Shown: piece after piece, positions 12,001 through 27,000 of the stretch
Position numbering within the stretch: the stretch's first letter is position 1
Layout: each line of letters begins with the position of its first letter
DNA from: Spisula solida
Taxonomy: Eukaryota > Mollusca > Bivalvia > Venerida > Mactridae
Assembly (NCBI GenBank): GCA_947247005.1
Contig: OX365949.1
Coordinates: 5,342,001-5,406,000 of the forward strand
Direction: 5' to 3'
DNA length: 64,000 nucleotides
Notes under the pieces: model-generated
What the model was told of the DNA's origin: nothing
Databases searched by the model: none
What the model saw: the letters and a program-made list of their open reading frames with translations, nothing else
Translations under genes and position numbers: made by a program

Positions 12001-15000
12001 TAGAATATGGTATGAAATCATTGTGATACCGACATGTACAAAAATAGATTACACGGTTCTTATGCAATATGAAGTAAGTATTTATATCAGTGTTTGTCAG
12101 AAAATTGTGCATTAATGGAATTGTCCCCATGACTTGTGTTTTTTATGGATTTTCATTTTTATTCAAAAAATTTAACCTTTGTATGCGTGAATACATTAAA
12201 AGATCTCTGCATAGAATACTGTATTGCACACAGCAGTGTATTGATTGCAAGTACACTCAACAGATGTAAAAACGCACCAGTATAAAAAATAACTGAATTT
12301 TGTCAAAATTCATTTCCTCCAGAAATTTATAGTTTACAGTATATCTCCAGTTTATAATTTTTAACTTAGGCATCTAAATGGAAAATTTATAAATCAGAAT
12401 ACCCCACCAGCAAAATCTTTTTGATTTTGCACGTTTTGCTTGTGCGTCTCAATCGTGTCAACCTAACAGAACAATATTCGCTTTAGATTGTACATTGTAG
12501 GTTTACACATTGAAAAACAACATAAACACTTTTTTCTAATAGTCATGTTATGCTGTGATAAGCTGGAACTATTTGTTCGGATGCTTTTGGTTTCGCTACA
12601 AGCTGAAATGAGCCAAAGGACCCAAGCATGGTATATCAATATGTCAATGTGAAATACATGTAGTAAATGAAACACAGTATAATACCTTGCTGTACATGTG
12701 TATTTTCCAGTCATACCATTGTCACAGATACAGTTATAATCACAGCCATCTTGCCATCTCTGTCCTTGGAGGTATTGTTGACCCTTGTATACACACACCT
12801 CTAAAAACAAAACAATGTCATTGTAATATGAATATTGTCATATTGAAAATGGAGCATAAAGTTTTGAATGCTCAGTTTGTTTTCTCTTTTATTTTTTTTA
12901 TACAGTAAAACCTCGGTAATACGAGCAGCGATTATTCGAGCAACCGGCCTAATTCGAGCAAATTTCAAAGTCCCGACGAATTTGCTCTATATTGTACATT
13001 AATTTATTCCTCTAACTCGAGTAAAGTTATTACGAGCATCCGGTCTAATTCGAGCGCAGGTGTCGGTCCAATCAACAATTTTCAACGATAATTAATTACC
13101 TTATCTCGAGGCAATCATCCGAGCGAAATTTCACACCTCCGAAAAATGTCATACTAAATTTTGTTACGGTCCGTATTTTTCACACATCGTGATAATCACA
13201 GTTTATGACAATAGCGTAATCCCTAACACTTAAATTGATGTCCGTGTTTTCGATCCGTTACATTAAACACGAAGTAGAAGATATTTAATTAATGAGCGTG
13301 ATTTAAACTACGCATACGTTTCAGAACAAGTTCAATAGGCAACAATTGGGAACATTAACTTATACGAGAACTAGAATTATTATTTGCAACATCGTTGCTT
13401 CGAACGTACTGACTAGCACATACTTTTAAATTATCGTAAGATAAACCGACGTCCATGTAGAATCTTAAATATTTAGGCTCCGTTCGTTATAAAACTGCAA
13501 GTAAAAATCATTTCAAAAACTTTTCATTTCCCGTATTTCATGAAAACCTGCGAATGTAAGCTTACGTACAGTACAATTTCACGTGTCTGATACTGAATAA
13601 GTGAAGTAGATCAAGTCCGCGATTAAATCCAATTCTTATCAAACAACCCTGAAGAATACAAAATTCGTCGAGTTTGTACAGTAGAAAATTAAATGTCAAT
13701 TGAATCTACACTATGCGCCGATTGGCGAATTCATACCGCGGTTACATATTTATGGAACTCTGACTAAACACTACTCCCAACTGTACCGGCAATTTCTTTG
13801 ATGTGCGGCGCGTTTGAAGTCAGTCGAAAGACCGCCGCGTTTGATGTCTCCAAATTGTCGCGCGCGTTTCAATTGGAAACCACAGGGATATAACTCGGAT
13901 ATTTCGAGCACCTGGCTTAACTCGAGCATTTGGCTTGTCCCGATGGGTCCTCGAGATAACGAGGTTTTACTGTATAATCTTCATATCTTCTATTGTAGTT
14001 ATGTTGAGAGATTATGTTACCTGGTTTTGGTGAAGGTGCTGGTGTTACTTGTCCTGGTACTGGAGCAATGGTTGTTCTAGGAATAGGTGTGGACGGGGTA
14101 CCAGTTCCTGTCACAACAGCATGTGGAGCATTGGTGTAAATCTGTGGTTTGTCTGTAGGTCCTGGTGTTGGATTACCATTGGTTCCTGGTACTGGGATAC
14201 ATTGTGGTACCTGGCAGCAGACTGGATCGCTGGGATCGGGAACCATGGTACAGTAAGATGGTACAGATGGGTAGACTTTGCATCTAAACATAAATACAAC
14301 AAAATCAACATCTAATAGCAAGAAACACAGACATTTCTAAAACAAACAGGTTTGCTAAAACAAACCTATGCAATCCTAAGTCAGAAATGGCAAAAGTTTT
14401 AGTAGTATAAACAGTTTCAGGTGAAACTAGAAGGGTTTTTGATATAAAAATGTATGTGCCCACAAAGGGCTATAATTTTGACCCAAATTCCTGACAATAT
14501 GTTGCTAATGCACAACTTAAGGCTTAGTACCAAGTATTCATGTGAAGTTTGATTTAAATCCACACTGTGATTAAGGAGAACTTTGTAACATCCATCCAGA
14601 CAGGCATTCTATTTAGCACAACATCAATATATCTCTCCCACAGTGTAACAATAAGCATGAGTGATGTTACACATACCTATCAGTACATGTATAGTGACCA
14701 GTCATACCATCATCACAGACACACATCTTGGTACATCCATCATTCCAACGTTGTCCTTGTGTATAAGTCTTACCACTCATTACACACACCTCTGTAATAC
14801 AAGACAAGCATCGTGTTACAAACAAGCTTTTCTTATACAAACCTATATAACAGTTCAACCTTTATTTTGACTCAAGAGTGCAAGATTTATGGTTTGGTTT
14901 ATTCCAATTGGCATACATGAAATAACTGGTAGTCAGATTGGGTACTACATGCGGTACACCAGATCAGCTTCCAACTTTCAATGTTATGTTAAAGCTTTTA

Positions 15001-18000
15001 TTTGGGTTATCAGACTATCAGCCAATCGCAGTCCAGTTTACATATAATGATGTACAGAATATCAGCCAATCACAGCGTAGTTAACATAGAATGATGTACA
15101 GAATATCAGATCAGCCAATCCCAGCACAGTTTACATAGAATGATGTACAGAATATCAGATCAGCCAATCCCAGCACAGTTTACATAGAATGATGTACAGA
15201 CTATCAGCCAATCACAGCGTAGTTAACATAGAATGATGTACAGAATACCAGCCAATCATAGAGTAGTAAACATAGAATGATGAACAGAATATCAGCCAAT
15301 CACAGCGTAGTTAACATAGAATGATGAACAGAATATCAGCCAATCACAGCGTAGTTAACATAGAATGATGAACAGAATATCAGCCAATCACAGCGTAGTT
15401 AACATAGAATGATGTACAGAATACCAGCTAATCCAAAAGAGGATAATTTTTCCGATACTTACGTCTTGGGGCTGGTGTTGGTGCAAATGTAGCATGTGGA
15501 TTTGGTACTGGTGTGTTGTTAGGGTTAGGGTTTGGTGCCAAGGTGGAGCCTGGGTTTAGTGGTGGGCTCAATGTAGACACTCCTGAAGTAAAAGGTACCA
15601 ATGTAGCCAATGTCATGAAAAAAAACCATGACAACACTAAATGTAGGATTTAAACACGAAATTAATTTATGACAAAAATACAGTCACGTACAGTGAACTA
15701 AAACATTTTCTAATTATTCATTAATCATAATTTTTAGTAAAATTTGATATTTAAGTCATGCATTACCTGGTTGTGGTGCTGGGGTCATATTAGGGGCTGG
15801 TGTTGGCTGGGGCTGAGAACAGACTGGTTCCTGGCAGCAAGAATCTGTTGGGCTGTTCACCAGTCTACAGTTGCTAGGCAACTGTGGGTAGGTTGGACAT
15901 CTGTAATGAGAATTTGGAATTGTTAATGAAACAAGTGATGCAATAAAACATTAGATATTGATCAAAATGGTAAAAGTGATTAGGTTTTATGTCATTTCTT
16001 GAAATCATACATGGCATCTGGCTGGAGTTAAAGCCGAGGACAGTCAGAAATCATATTTAACACACAATTCTGTAATAGTAAAATAACTTTGGTATTGAGT
16101 GCAGAGGAGTATAGATACAGTTTTGAGAATCAACTATGACACGGACGCGTAAATATAACTACACAATCAAAGCACGTTAAGCTATTTCTAACTGTATCAA
16201 GACCGACATTTCAGCTTTCACCAAGCCTTCATCAGGGTACATATGATTTGAAAAGTATTGTGAAAGTATGAAAATCCGGTATTTTACTCATGTAACTGAA
16301 AGCTAAAATAGAATCTGGTGGTTTTTTTTAATGTGAAGTTATGAGTAGTTTATATGATTCATGTTACCTCTCAGTACATCTGTATTGTCCACTCATTGCA
16401 TCAACACATTCACAGTTATACTGGCAGCCATCTTGCCATTTCTGTCCCTGATGATAACTCTTACCATTGTATACACATACTTGTAGTGGTGGGCGTAGAG
16501 TCGTCACTCCAGGGCTTGGGGTAGGTGTAACACCTGTAAATTATCAACAAATAATTTTCAGCTGCCAACAATATTAATATTTGCAAATCATGAAATAAGT
16601 AGCTGCAACACCAAATGTTTGCTGTTTTTATACTAATTATGATCCTGTTGTAGAACTAGATTGTTCTGGTCCAGAGTAGGGTTGACCTGTCACAGCCCAG
16701 TGGTTTGTGGTATTATTTTCTTTGTGAACTGTGCCTTTTTTCTTGTTTTTGTGCCTTGCGGTTTCTGCTGAGTGCTGCTTTCCCTGTCTAGCTAGATATC
16801 TTATTAATCCTTGTTGCCGATATGTCATATGCCAAACAAGAGATAGTCATGCTTTCTTTAAAGTGAATGCATTTTACATTCCCGTATAACAAATTAACAA
16901 ACTGTGATGCTACAATTATGATACTTGCAATGTAATTTTTTTATTCTTCTTCTTGTCATTTATATCAATTTATCAAAATTTGTGTATCGGTACGTATTAT
17001 TGGGCTAATCTTTCAATATAATTATCAATATTGCAATTTGCGCATTCTCGTCCACCAGCGTATTCTTCACAAGAGTACACTTTTCCGTCGCTAGATCTAC
17101 GTTACACAATGTTATATGGCACAGTGGCACTGATACCAAGGTCTGGGAACTAAACTAACCCCTGACATATGAGGGATGGATTTGTGATGATCACTGTATA
17201 TATAGGCATACATACCTTGTCCACTAATCACTGGAGGAGCTAATGTTGGAATGACAAATGGAGCAGGTGTCTGACCGGGGTTCAATGGATTAGGGGCCAG
17301 AGTGACACTTGGAGCAGGTGTTGGCATGGCTTTACAGACTGGTATACGGCAACAAGGATCACTTGGATCGGTTTCCAATGTACAGCCAGCTGGTACACTT
17401 GTGTATTGTGGACATCTGGAAATAAAGCAGTACATATCAGAGCTTGCTCAAACTTATAGGTAAATACCAAACATCTAAAACACAGATTGGACAATTGAAA
17501 ACTGAGAGAAAATGCAAAATAGTATGCAGCAGATTATGCTATTTTGCATAACTTCTTGTTTGTCATAATTTTTTAATGATCAATGTCTCATTTTGAAGAG
17601 CTCAATTTATTTTACTGCATGAGGTAACTTTTTTTTGTCTACCTCAGAAAACTAAATGAGGCAAATCTGGTATTTTCTGATAAACTTGGAATTTCCAATA
17701 AAATGAGAGTAGGTCTCGCTCTTTGCTAACTCCTGCTTTATTCCTTGACTGATTTCAATAAAAGAGGTATCATTTTAAAGCCAAATAATAAATCTATTGC
17801 ATAAACTTATTAGTTTTTACCTATATCCATTAAAACAGCATATATATGGTTTCAATAACAAACATGATTTTGCGAGATTTCAGAAGACTGCCGCGAGATA
17901 TTGTGAGATTTGGTACATCATTCCATATTTGTAATTTTAGATCTTTGTAAATACAAATGCACGTAAACTGCTGTAATGATAGAATAATGTGTTTGAAAAT

Positions 18001-21000
18001 CCAGTCTAAATTGATGCAGCATGTAATAAAAATTAATCAAAAGGCGCATTCTTAAACCTCCATTATAGGAGAGTAGTTTATACTCATTTTTTTAAGGTCA
18101 ATTGAGAAACAAATTTTTTCAACTTATAGTTATTACTCTCAACACCTCATTCCTGATGTTATCCATCGCCATGTGGGTATAAAATAGTAGAAATTCAAGA
18201 TGTTGTGTGAGTCAATGAATAATGAATATAAGAATACCTCTGGTTACATCTGTAGTAACCTGTCATGTCATTTTCACAGATACATTTCAGATCACATCCA
18301 TCATCCCATCTATCTCCTTGTTTAAACATCACTCCATTGTAACTACAGTACTCTGTAATATAATTCAAAATCAAGCTGAAACATGTCAAATATAGTATAG
18401 TCTGTTTGTTCTCATTTGTGCTCGTCTAATTAAGCAACCACCTGTTTTAGCAGTCAGTAAACCAATCAACCATTTTTATAATTCATACACCTTCATTGAA
18501 CAGTCATCTGTTATACAGAGTCAAGGTTGATGCATCTGTAACGCCTAGGTCCCACTGAGGAATTCAACACTGGCAATTTCTTCCGATACCACAAACTGTC
18601 TCATGACTTCCCTGGAGTTCTCCCTTAGACCACAAGGAACCTGTTCTGGATGTCCTGAATACTCATTAATTTCAATCGGGAGTACATCGCTGAGGCAAAC
18701 AATGCTCAGTGGGACCTTTAACCATGCTGCTAACCCCTCTATACAGAAATTAAGCTGATTTGCTAAATGGCACAATCTATGTTATTATAAGGTTAAGGTA
18801 AGGTAGAGAAGACATCTTGTAGCACAATCAAAATTGAGTAGAGATGTCTTACTTTTGGGTGTTGGTGCTAGTGTTGGGTTGATAACTGGGTTGGGGGCAA
18901 TAGTGGATACACCTGGCATAGGGGCCAGTGTGGTGGCCTGTCCAGTCATTTGACCAGTAGTAGGAGTGAAATCACAGTAGGGTTTCTGACAGCAAGGTTG
19001 GTTAACGTCCTGTACCAGTCTACATTGTGGTGGTAATTGTGGGTATTTTGGACAGCTGAAATATACAACGTTCACATGCAGTCAAACCTGCTATAAACAA
19101 CACCTCTATATCAACACAATATGCAAGTCATTTTTATTTAATCTTCATTTTAAGACCTGGAACCCCTAAAACAGGACTAGTTCCAGCGTGAAATAATCTT
19201 GTTTAATGGCCAACTTTAAATGGATCCCTTTTTGTAAGTGGTGGCTGACAATAGTATTTGTTTTCCTTACTGATACCACCAATAAATAGCTTATTGCTAA
19301 AACCTTATGCTGTTGCTTGTGCAAAGTTTTTTAATCAGCACATTCTACTTACATTTTCACAGTGACTTTAAATTACTTCTTAGTGAAAAGGTATTTCTAT
19401 GAAAAATAGAACGTGCTTTGCGGATAAGAAGACAGAAATCAAGCCTGATGATTGGTAGAAAAAGTTGAGCAAACACTTATGCATATTTAAGGGTCCTAAA
19501 TTTTAAGTATAGAGGCTAGACTGTACAATAAACTTACATTTCAGCACAATCATACAATCCTTTCATTGAATCTACACATTCACAGTTATATTCACATCCA
19601 TCTCTCCATCTCTGTCCCTGTGTGTATGTCCTACCCTTGTACATACATACCGCTGAAAAATATCAGGTACATCTACATACCGTCGCACAGCAAAGCACCA
19701 CTGAGCCAATATATAAATTAAGTACATCCAACGAATGTTGCACTACCAAAGCAGTCTGTTGCACAAGAAAGCGCTAGGTAGCACTCGTCTAGCAATGTTG
19801 CACTACCAAAGCTGTCTGTTGCACAAGAAAGCGCTAGGTAGCACTCGTCTAGCAATGTGATGAGAAACAGTATGCTATCAGTGAGCACGGCTTACAGGAA
19901 GTGTGTTGTTGCATAGGCGTAGTTAAGCGCTCGATAGTGCTAATTGGTAGCGATTTGCTCAGGCAGTGGTCAAAGGCTTTTAAGCTAATTCATTGGACCA
20001 TGTGATTATAATTTAACATTGAAATGGATTTAAAGGTATTTGAGTGACATCTGGCTTTTAATTGACCTGAGAAGACTAACCATGGTCTGTTGGTAAACTG
20101 CGTTGGAAGTATTGTAACCTTGCTGTTTAAAGGCAGGTTTATACTTGACAGCCAAATTGAGTATTTGTAAGAAAGATTTTAAATTCTGTAAGTATATGGT
20201 TGAGGTAAGGTTGTACATACGTGTTGGTGCTGGTGTTGGGTTAGGGTTTGGTGCTTGTGTCGTGACACCAGGTTGTGGAGCCGGAGTGAAGAGAGGAGCC
20301 GGTGTTGGTGCAAGGGTCACACTACCACCAGAGATGTGTCCAGTTGGTGCGGTTGGGAATGGATTTGTTGAGTTCTTGTCTGGAGCACATGACGGTACAC
20401 GACAGCAGAGTGGGTCAGCTGGATCAGCAACCAGGGTGCAGCCGGCTGGGAGGCTCGTGTAGGTGGCACATCTAATCATAAACATATTTGGATAATTATA
20501 ACATATGCTAAATTTGATTGATTCTACATAAAGTGTTCTCAGAAATGTCCTTAATTATACAGTTTAAACTTTTAAACAGTAAAATACAAATAGTCGAAAC
20601 GCTGCTCTTAACAGCAAATCAGACTTAATATCAGACCTTTTGTTCCACAATAAAGACTTTGGGACCTAAAATTTGAAAACATCTGCAAAGTTTCAGAACA
20701 TTTGAAGTGGTCTTACGTGTTTAAAATTGTGTGTGGAAAGTTTATTTATGTTTGAACCCACCTCTTATCACATCTGTAGATTCCCTTCATAGCATCCTCA
20801 CATGTACATTTGAAGTTACATCCATCAAACCATTGTTGTCCTTGGGTATACTGATCATTTCTATATACACAGACAGCTAAAAACATACAACATAGTTACA
20901 TTGTAGATGGTTTCTTGCAGGAATACCCCTCCATGAAAAAAAAGGTTTACAAACAAGGGCTGCAACTCTGTAGATTTGTGTTTTTAGAGCCTCTTGAGGG

Positions 21001-24000
21001 AAACACCGTTCATTTCAAATATAGTATGTATTCATAGTGTTCATTTTTCGATGTATTAATGTTCTTACTGAAATGAAGATGGAAAAATAAGGACATAAAG
21101 GTATGATAAAGATCTAAAAGGAAAATAGGAGGGGTATTGCATATACTGGCAGGGCTTTCATTTGACTCTAGAATTCGACAAAAATGACAGCTTTGACTAT
21201 TAAAAATTTAAGCCAAAATGTCAAATTTACTGTTCTTGTAATACAAACCTTCTTGCAGTATTTTGAAGATTCTCAGAAATAGTGTCAGGAGTCATTTTGA
21301 CTCTTCATATTTGGAGGCTAGTGAAAGGGTGTAAAACCTGGTGAGAACAGACAGAATTCTCCAGGTAGTCCCTGTATTAGATACAAGCAAACTGTTCTAT
21401 GTGAATCCCATGATAAACCCAATTCATCAACTTACATTTAGGAAGTGGAGCCAATGTTGGGTTAGGGTTGGGGAATGGATTTGGTGTAGGTATGGCAGTT
21501 ACTCCTGGTATAGGGGCTAGTGTAGTGCCTGTTCCTGTGAACTGTCCAGTGGTTGGTAAGAAGTTACAGACTGGTTTGAAGCAACATGGGTTACCGGCAT
21601 CCTTGATCAATCGGCACCCAGCTGGGATACTGGAGTATTGTGGACACCTAGAATACAGGTTTCAATATTAATGCAAGCTATATTTTTCATTGTTGTATGT
21701 ATATGGTGCATGGTTGACCTAACACATTTTCCTAGAATTAGTATCTACAGTACAACCTCTCCAGAGCTGCCATCTGTAGAGCTACAACCTCTCTATAGCA
21801 ATACCTTAAAAAAATTCCTCTAAGTCAATGGTCGATATTTATTATAAATTTAATCTCTGTAGAGTAGCAACGACCTCTACACAAAGGCCAATATTTTCAG
21901 CCTGAAGGGTTTTGCTTAACAGAGGATGTACTGTGGTTCTAAAACGCCGTTCCACAAGCAACTGACAATGCTTCCACATGTGGAGAACATGACCAAGACC
22001 AACAACTACTCCACCTGGGAATCGAACCCTGAATGTCTGAATAACAGTAACTTACTGTCTAACAGCCTATCACATGTACTAGTTGTGAGGGTTTACTTCA
22101 CCTATAAACCACCTACTTTATGGAAATAACCATTTATAAAGATTTTGAAAAAATAGCTTAGAAACAAATTCATCAAATGTACAACACGCTCATATAAATT
22201 TGATGCTATACATTTTGTATCTATTTTGTAAAAGCATAAGGACAGTTTGTTCATATTATGGAACATTATAGACTTAGTCTCCATGGACCAAAGTACCGAT
22301 CTGTATTGTGTATGTGTACAGTCTTGATGATAATACTTATAAAACATCACAAATAACAACTCAATGATAGAAAATTCTAGAGACTCTTACTTCTGGTCAC
22401 ACTGGTATTTGCCAATCTTAGCATCGACACACCTGCATGTGTATTCACAGCCATCGTCCCAAGTTTGTCCCTGTACATATTGTGCTCCCTTGTATACGCA
22501 TATATCTAAAACACAGAAATAATCCTTTACCTCATTCATCCTACTCTTTTCTTACCAGAAATGTTCTAGAATGTGTACACAACTCATGTGCAGCTCTTTG
22601 GGACAAATATCAAGATTGATCTCCCTTGGTAAGTTTTCTTGTCAAGTTCATTTCTGTAATTTGATTGTCTCCCCTTATTACTCATTATTTGAATATATTG
22701 AAAATGGTCTACAATGACTGAAGGAAAAGACAAAGTTCATCAAAAATGGCTCACAGGATCCCCAAATTTATCATGTACTCAAACATTGGCAAGTAAAGGA
22801 ATCCCGGAACCCCCATTTCGAAACCCTTAAAACATAAACATTCACCTTTATCCCTCAAAATGAAGGTGATAAAAAGGTCAAGTACTTACTCAATGGAACT
22901 GGGGCTTGTGTGTGACCATCTGGTCCTGGTGTTGGTGCTGGAGTGTTAGCTTGACCGGTAATGATGCTTGGAACCTTGGTTGGGATCATGTTAGGGGCCA
23001 AAGTGCCTGTGATGGTACCTTGGGTTGGTTGAAAGTTACACTGAGGTTGGGTACAGCACGAGTCCTTAGGGTCGGTAACCATGGTACATTGTGAAGGTAT
23101 GTTGGGATATTGTGGGCATCTAAAATACAGATATCAATATGTTCATTACATTCATCATTTAACAAATAACTTCTATTCAAACGTACATGTTAATCAATAC
23201 ATAATATATGCATCTTTTACAATATGCACGCTACATGTATTAAAAACTGTATTGGCTTAAAAAGTTAATATCAATCTTTGTTATGTTTCAACTTTTTTAG
23301 TGATACATTTGAGCATTCATATTTATTGAGATTTATGTTGAAGTTTAATTCAGTGATATCAGTTTGCTTGGGAATATTTATCTTCCCTTTGTACTTGCCC
23401 TATTGTAAGAACTAATAAAACTTCTTCACCAATATGACGTTGGTGTGAATATAAGTGAATTACTGTAAACCAATTTACTTTCGCAAATACTAACTTTCGC
23501 GTTTTGCTGATCATGGGCATATTTGTGACTACAAATTTTGCGTTTTTTAAGTTTCCTGCAGTGTTCATATTAATGTTTTTGCTTTTGCGGAGACTTAATT
23601 TCACGACATTCTACCATTCGCCTACGTCGCGAAACTAAATTGCACGAAATAATTTCTAGGTTTACAGTACATGTCACGGATAAACATAACCTTCAAAACA
23701 TGTTAATCAAAGTCAGATGGGTAATTTTACAGTCTAGTATAACTGCACAGGCTAAGCTCTCATCATGAACTATTAAATTACATTGAAGAAAATAAATACA
23801 AGAATTCAACCGACAAATAGTAATCACTCTTACCTGTCATTGCAAGTGTAGAGTCCTCGACTGGCATCATCACAGCGACATCTGTATTGACAACCGTCAT
23901 TCCATGTTTGACCTTGACTGTAGCTGGCACTCTTGTATACACAATAATCTAGAGAAGATTCAAAGATAAAACAATTAAGGCAAATCCATTAAAAATTGTG

Positions 24001-27000
24001 AAAATACGAGGAAAAACAGTATAGAAGCCATCTAATCCACTTGTATAAGTGAGTCATTATTGTTTCAATTAGCAGTACACTTAGCACAGTGTTATTAGCA
24101 CAAACCTAAATGTGAAAGTTCATGTAAAATATAACCTTTCTTAAGCAACACTCTTTTGGTTTAAAAGAGGCTAAACATTTCTAAGGAAACGTAAACTTGA
24201 TAGTAATGGATTTCTATGGAACAAAACCATTATGGTGATTAAAGAGAGGTTGTTGCTTCAGGAATGGCCATTCTGAAGATGCTAACACTCACGTGAGGTA
24301 TTGACAATTATAGTAGGTTATGCAAAAGCGCACGCATCCCAATGCAGTATGTTTATGTAGGTAAAATATATATTCTTTTTATGTTCAGCCGACATGGATA
24401 TGATATATTTCACAAACACACATGCATGAAGATACATGTATCAGACAGCATCACTAAGGAGTAATGTGTTAACATGTGACTTACTAGGTGTTGGTGCGTT
24501 GGTAGGTTGTAAGTTAGGTGCCAGCGTCGACACACCAGGGAGCGGTACTGGAGTCAGTGTACCAGTTATTTCACCAAAGTTTCCAGTGAAACTACATTCT
24601 GGTTTCTGGCAACAGGGGTTTGAGAAATCAGCAATCATGTGGCAGCCTGGAGGAAGGGCTCCGTAGCTCGGGCAACGGTCAACACATTGGTAGCGACCCT
24701 GTAAAATTGACAGTGAAATTATTATAATCAAAATCTCAGCATGTAAACATCATACCATGCAAAAACAAAATTTTAATGGCAACGAGAATAAATAATGTAC
24801 AATGGCTAAATATTTTTTTGGACAAACTGGCAATATACAGTAAGTACCATGGCATTATACATCATTTTATAAGAAAACTGGAAGAAAAAAAAAATTAATT
24901 GTTGGGAATTTTATTTCATGGTGGGAAACATTCTATCCCAAACAAATATAAAAACAATTTCTAAAGAAGTTTGCTTGAAGTTTCCTTTGTTGGGAATGAG
25001 GATTTTACATTGCATGCCTATTTCTGGCCTGGGTTGCTAGGAGCAGCTGCCACGTCTGTATGGTTTTGTATTGTACATGTTTGCATTTCAGTATTTAATT
25101 TACAATAATGTGTTACCGTATTTTCATCTTCGCAGACACAGGAGTAATCACATCCATCAAACCATTGCTGACCCTGTCTATATTGTTGTCCCTTGTAGGC
25201 ACAATAACCTGTAAATAGGTAAAATAAAATCTATAATATGTACAAGCCATATAAATTCAGTCCAATAATATTTTTTTAAATATTAAAGTCCAACTAGTCA
25301 ACAGTATTTCATGTGATATGGAGGCTACCAAATCACCAGTTACCTAGAACTAACTATGTTGAGCATTAAGCAAGGGAGAAATACAAGTACCTTTTATCAA
25401 AACTTAAGTTTGTAACAGCCTGGATTCAAACACATGACCTCTTGTGCTTGAGGTGGACACCCTATCACTAGGCTCTTGTGCTTGAGGCGGACGCCCTATC
25501 ACTAGGCTCTTGTGCTTGAGGTGGACACCCTATCACTAGGCTCTTGTGCTTGAGGTGGACACCCTATCACTAGGCTCTTGTGCTTGAGGTGGACACCCTA
25601 TCACTAGGCTCTTGTGCTTGAGGCGGACGCCCTATCACTAGGCTCTTGTGCTTCAGACAGACGCCCTATCACTAGGCTATCATGGCGAATGCTAGTAGAT
25701 GAAGGTACTAGTCAATGAAAGCTAGGTTTGCGAGACAGAACAAAGCACAGTCACCGAGAGCACAAATGAAATCTTCCGAGTTAAACATAATTTTTTTTTT
25801 AAATGGATAGTTATGACAATGTGGTACTCCACATGTATAAATTTACATTATCGAGCTTCTTTACAATGAAGTATTATAAATTGTGAAAGCCCTCAAGTGA
25901 AAACCTTAGATACCTCATGTAACAGGGACTCTATCTTACCAATTTTAGTTGTAGAGTTTCCTTGTCCAATGAAGGTTCCTGGTGGGATAGTAGCAATGTT
26001 ATCAGGGGACAATGTGGCCCCTGGTGGTGGGGTTGGTGTACACTGTGGGACCTTACAACATCCAGGATCATTAGGGTCTGGTACATAAACACATCCAGCA
26101 GGCACATTAAAGAATTCTGGACATCTACAACAATTCATCATACACATATGACATAATATCCTTGTTTTGTTTTCAAATAGGGGTTCTGCAATAGTCACAC
26201 ACCTGAGCTATGTGCATGCTCTGTACTGAACTGTATGTGGTTACTAAGGGAGCGGTGGGTAATCAATGGCACAACTGTTCATTTTTACCAGTGTATCTCG
26301 CCCAATCTCTGGTCTCCTCTGACTAGTAATGATTTAAACCTAGATGTACATATAAGGCACTATTGTTATACACCTAGAAACATATGTTTTAGTGTGATAT
26401 TGCTTTGGTTATGTAGTAGCCTGGGATCAAACCCGAGACCTATTGAACTTGAAGCAGACGCTCTACCATTATGCTGTGAAGGCATATGGATTTTGTAGAT
26501 AAACAACAAATCCTCCCAACTTCCTTTCTTCTAACTTTCATTTCATTCCCTATCATCAACATAAAACAACTCCTCAGCATGACAGCAAATAAGTAGAGAA
26601 TGTTATATATATACCTTCTAGTACATCTGAAGAAGCCACTCGAAGCATCATCACAGGTACACTTATAATCACAGCCATCAAACCATACCTGACCTTGATT
26701 GTAATTCTGGTTCTTGTACACACACATACCTAACATAAATATATGTATAACAGTTCAATATACAGTAAATGAACATCATACACCATCTTAATCAAACACC
26801 ACATCAATTAAACATCATCTCAATCAAATGTCCCCACATTTAAAAATCCCCTCAGTTAAACATAGCATAAATAAAACACTATGTCAGGTTAACAACACCT
26901 CAAATACTACAATAGATTTTTACACTTAAACTTATGTCTTCCACAAAGTGCCATAACTCTTGCAAAGACCATCTGGCAATAATTATTCATGATAATATGC

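Noticed and set aside
12914..13980. Possible coding gene in the relatively GC-rich block
   Set aside because: The block is a TIR element with TA target duplication; its short frames show no transposase motif.
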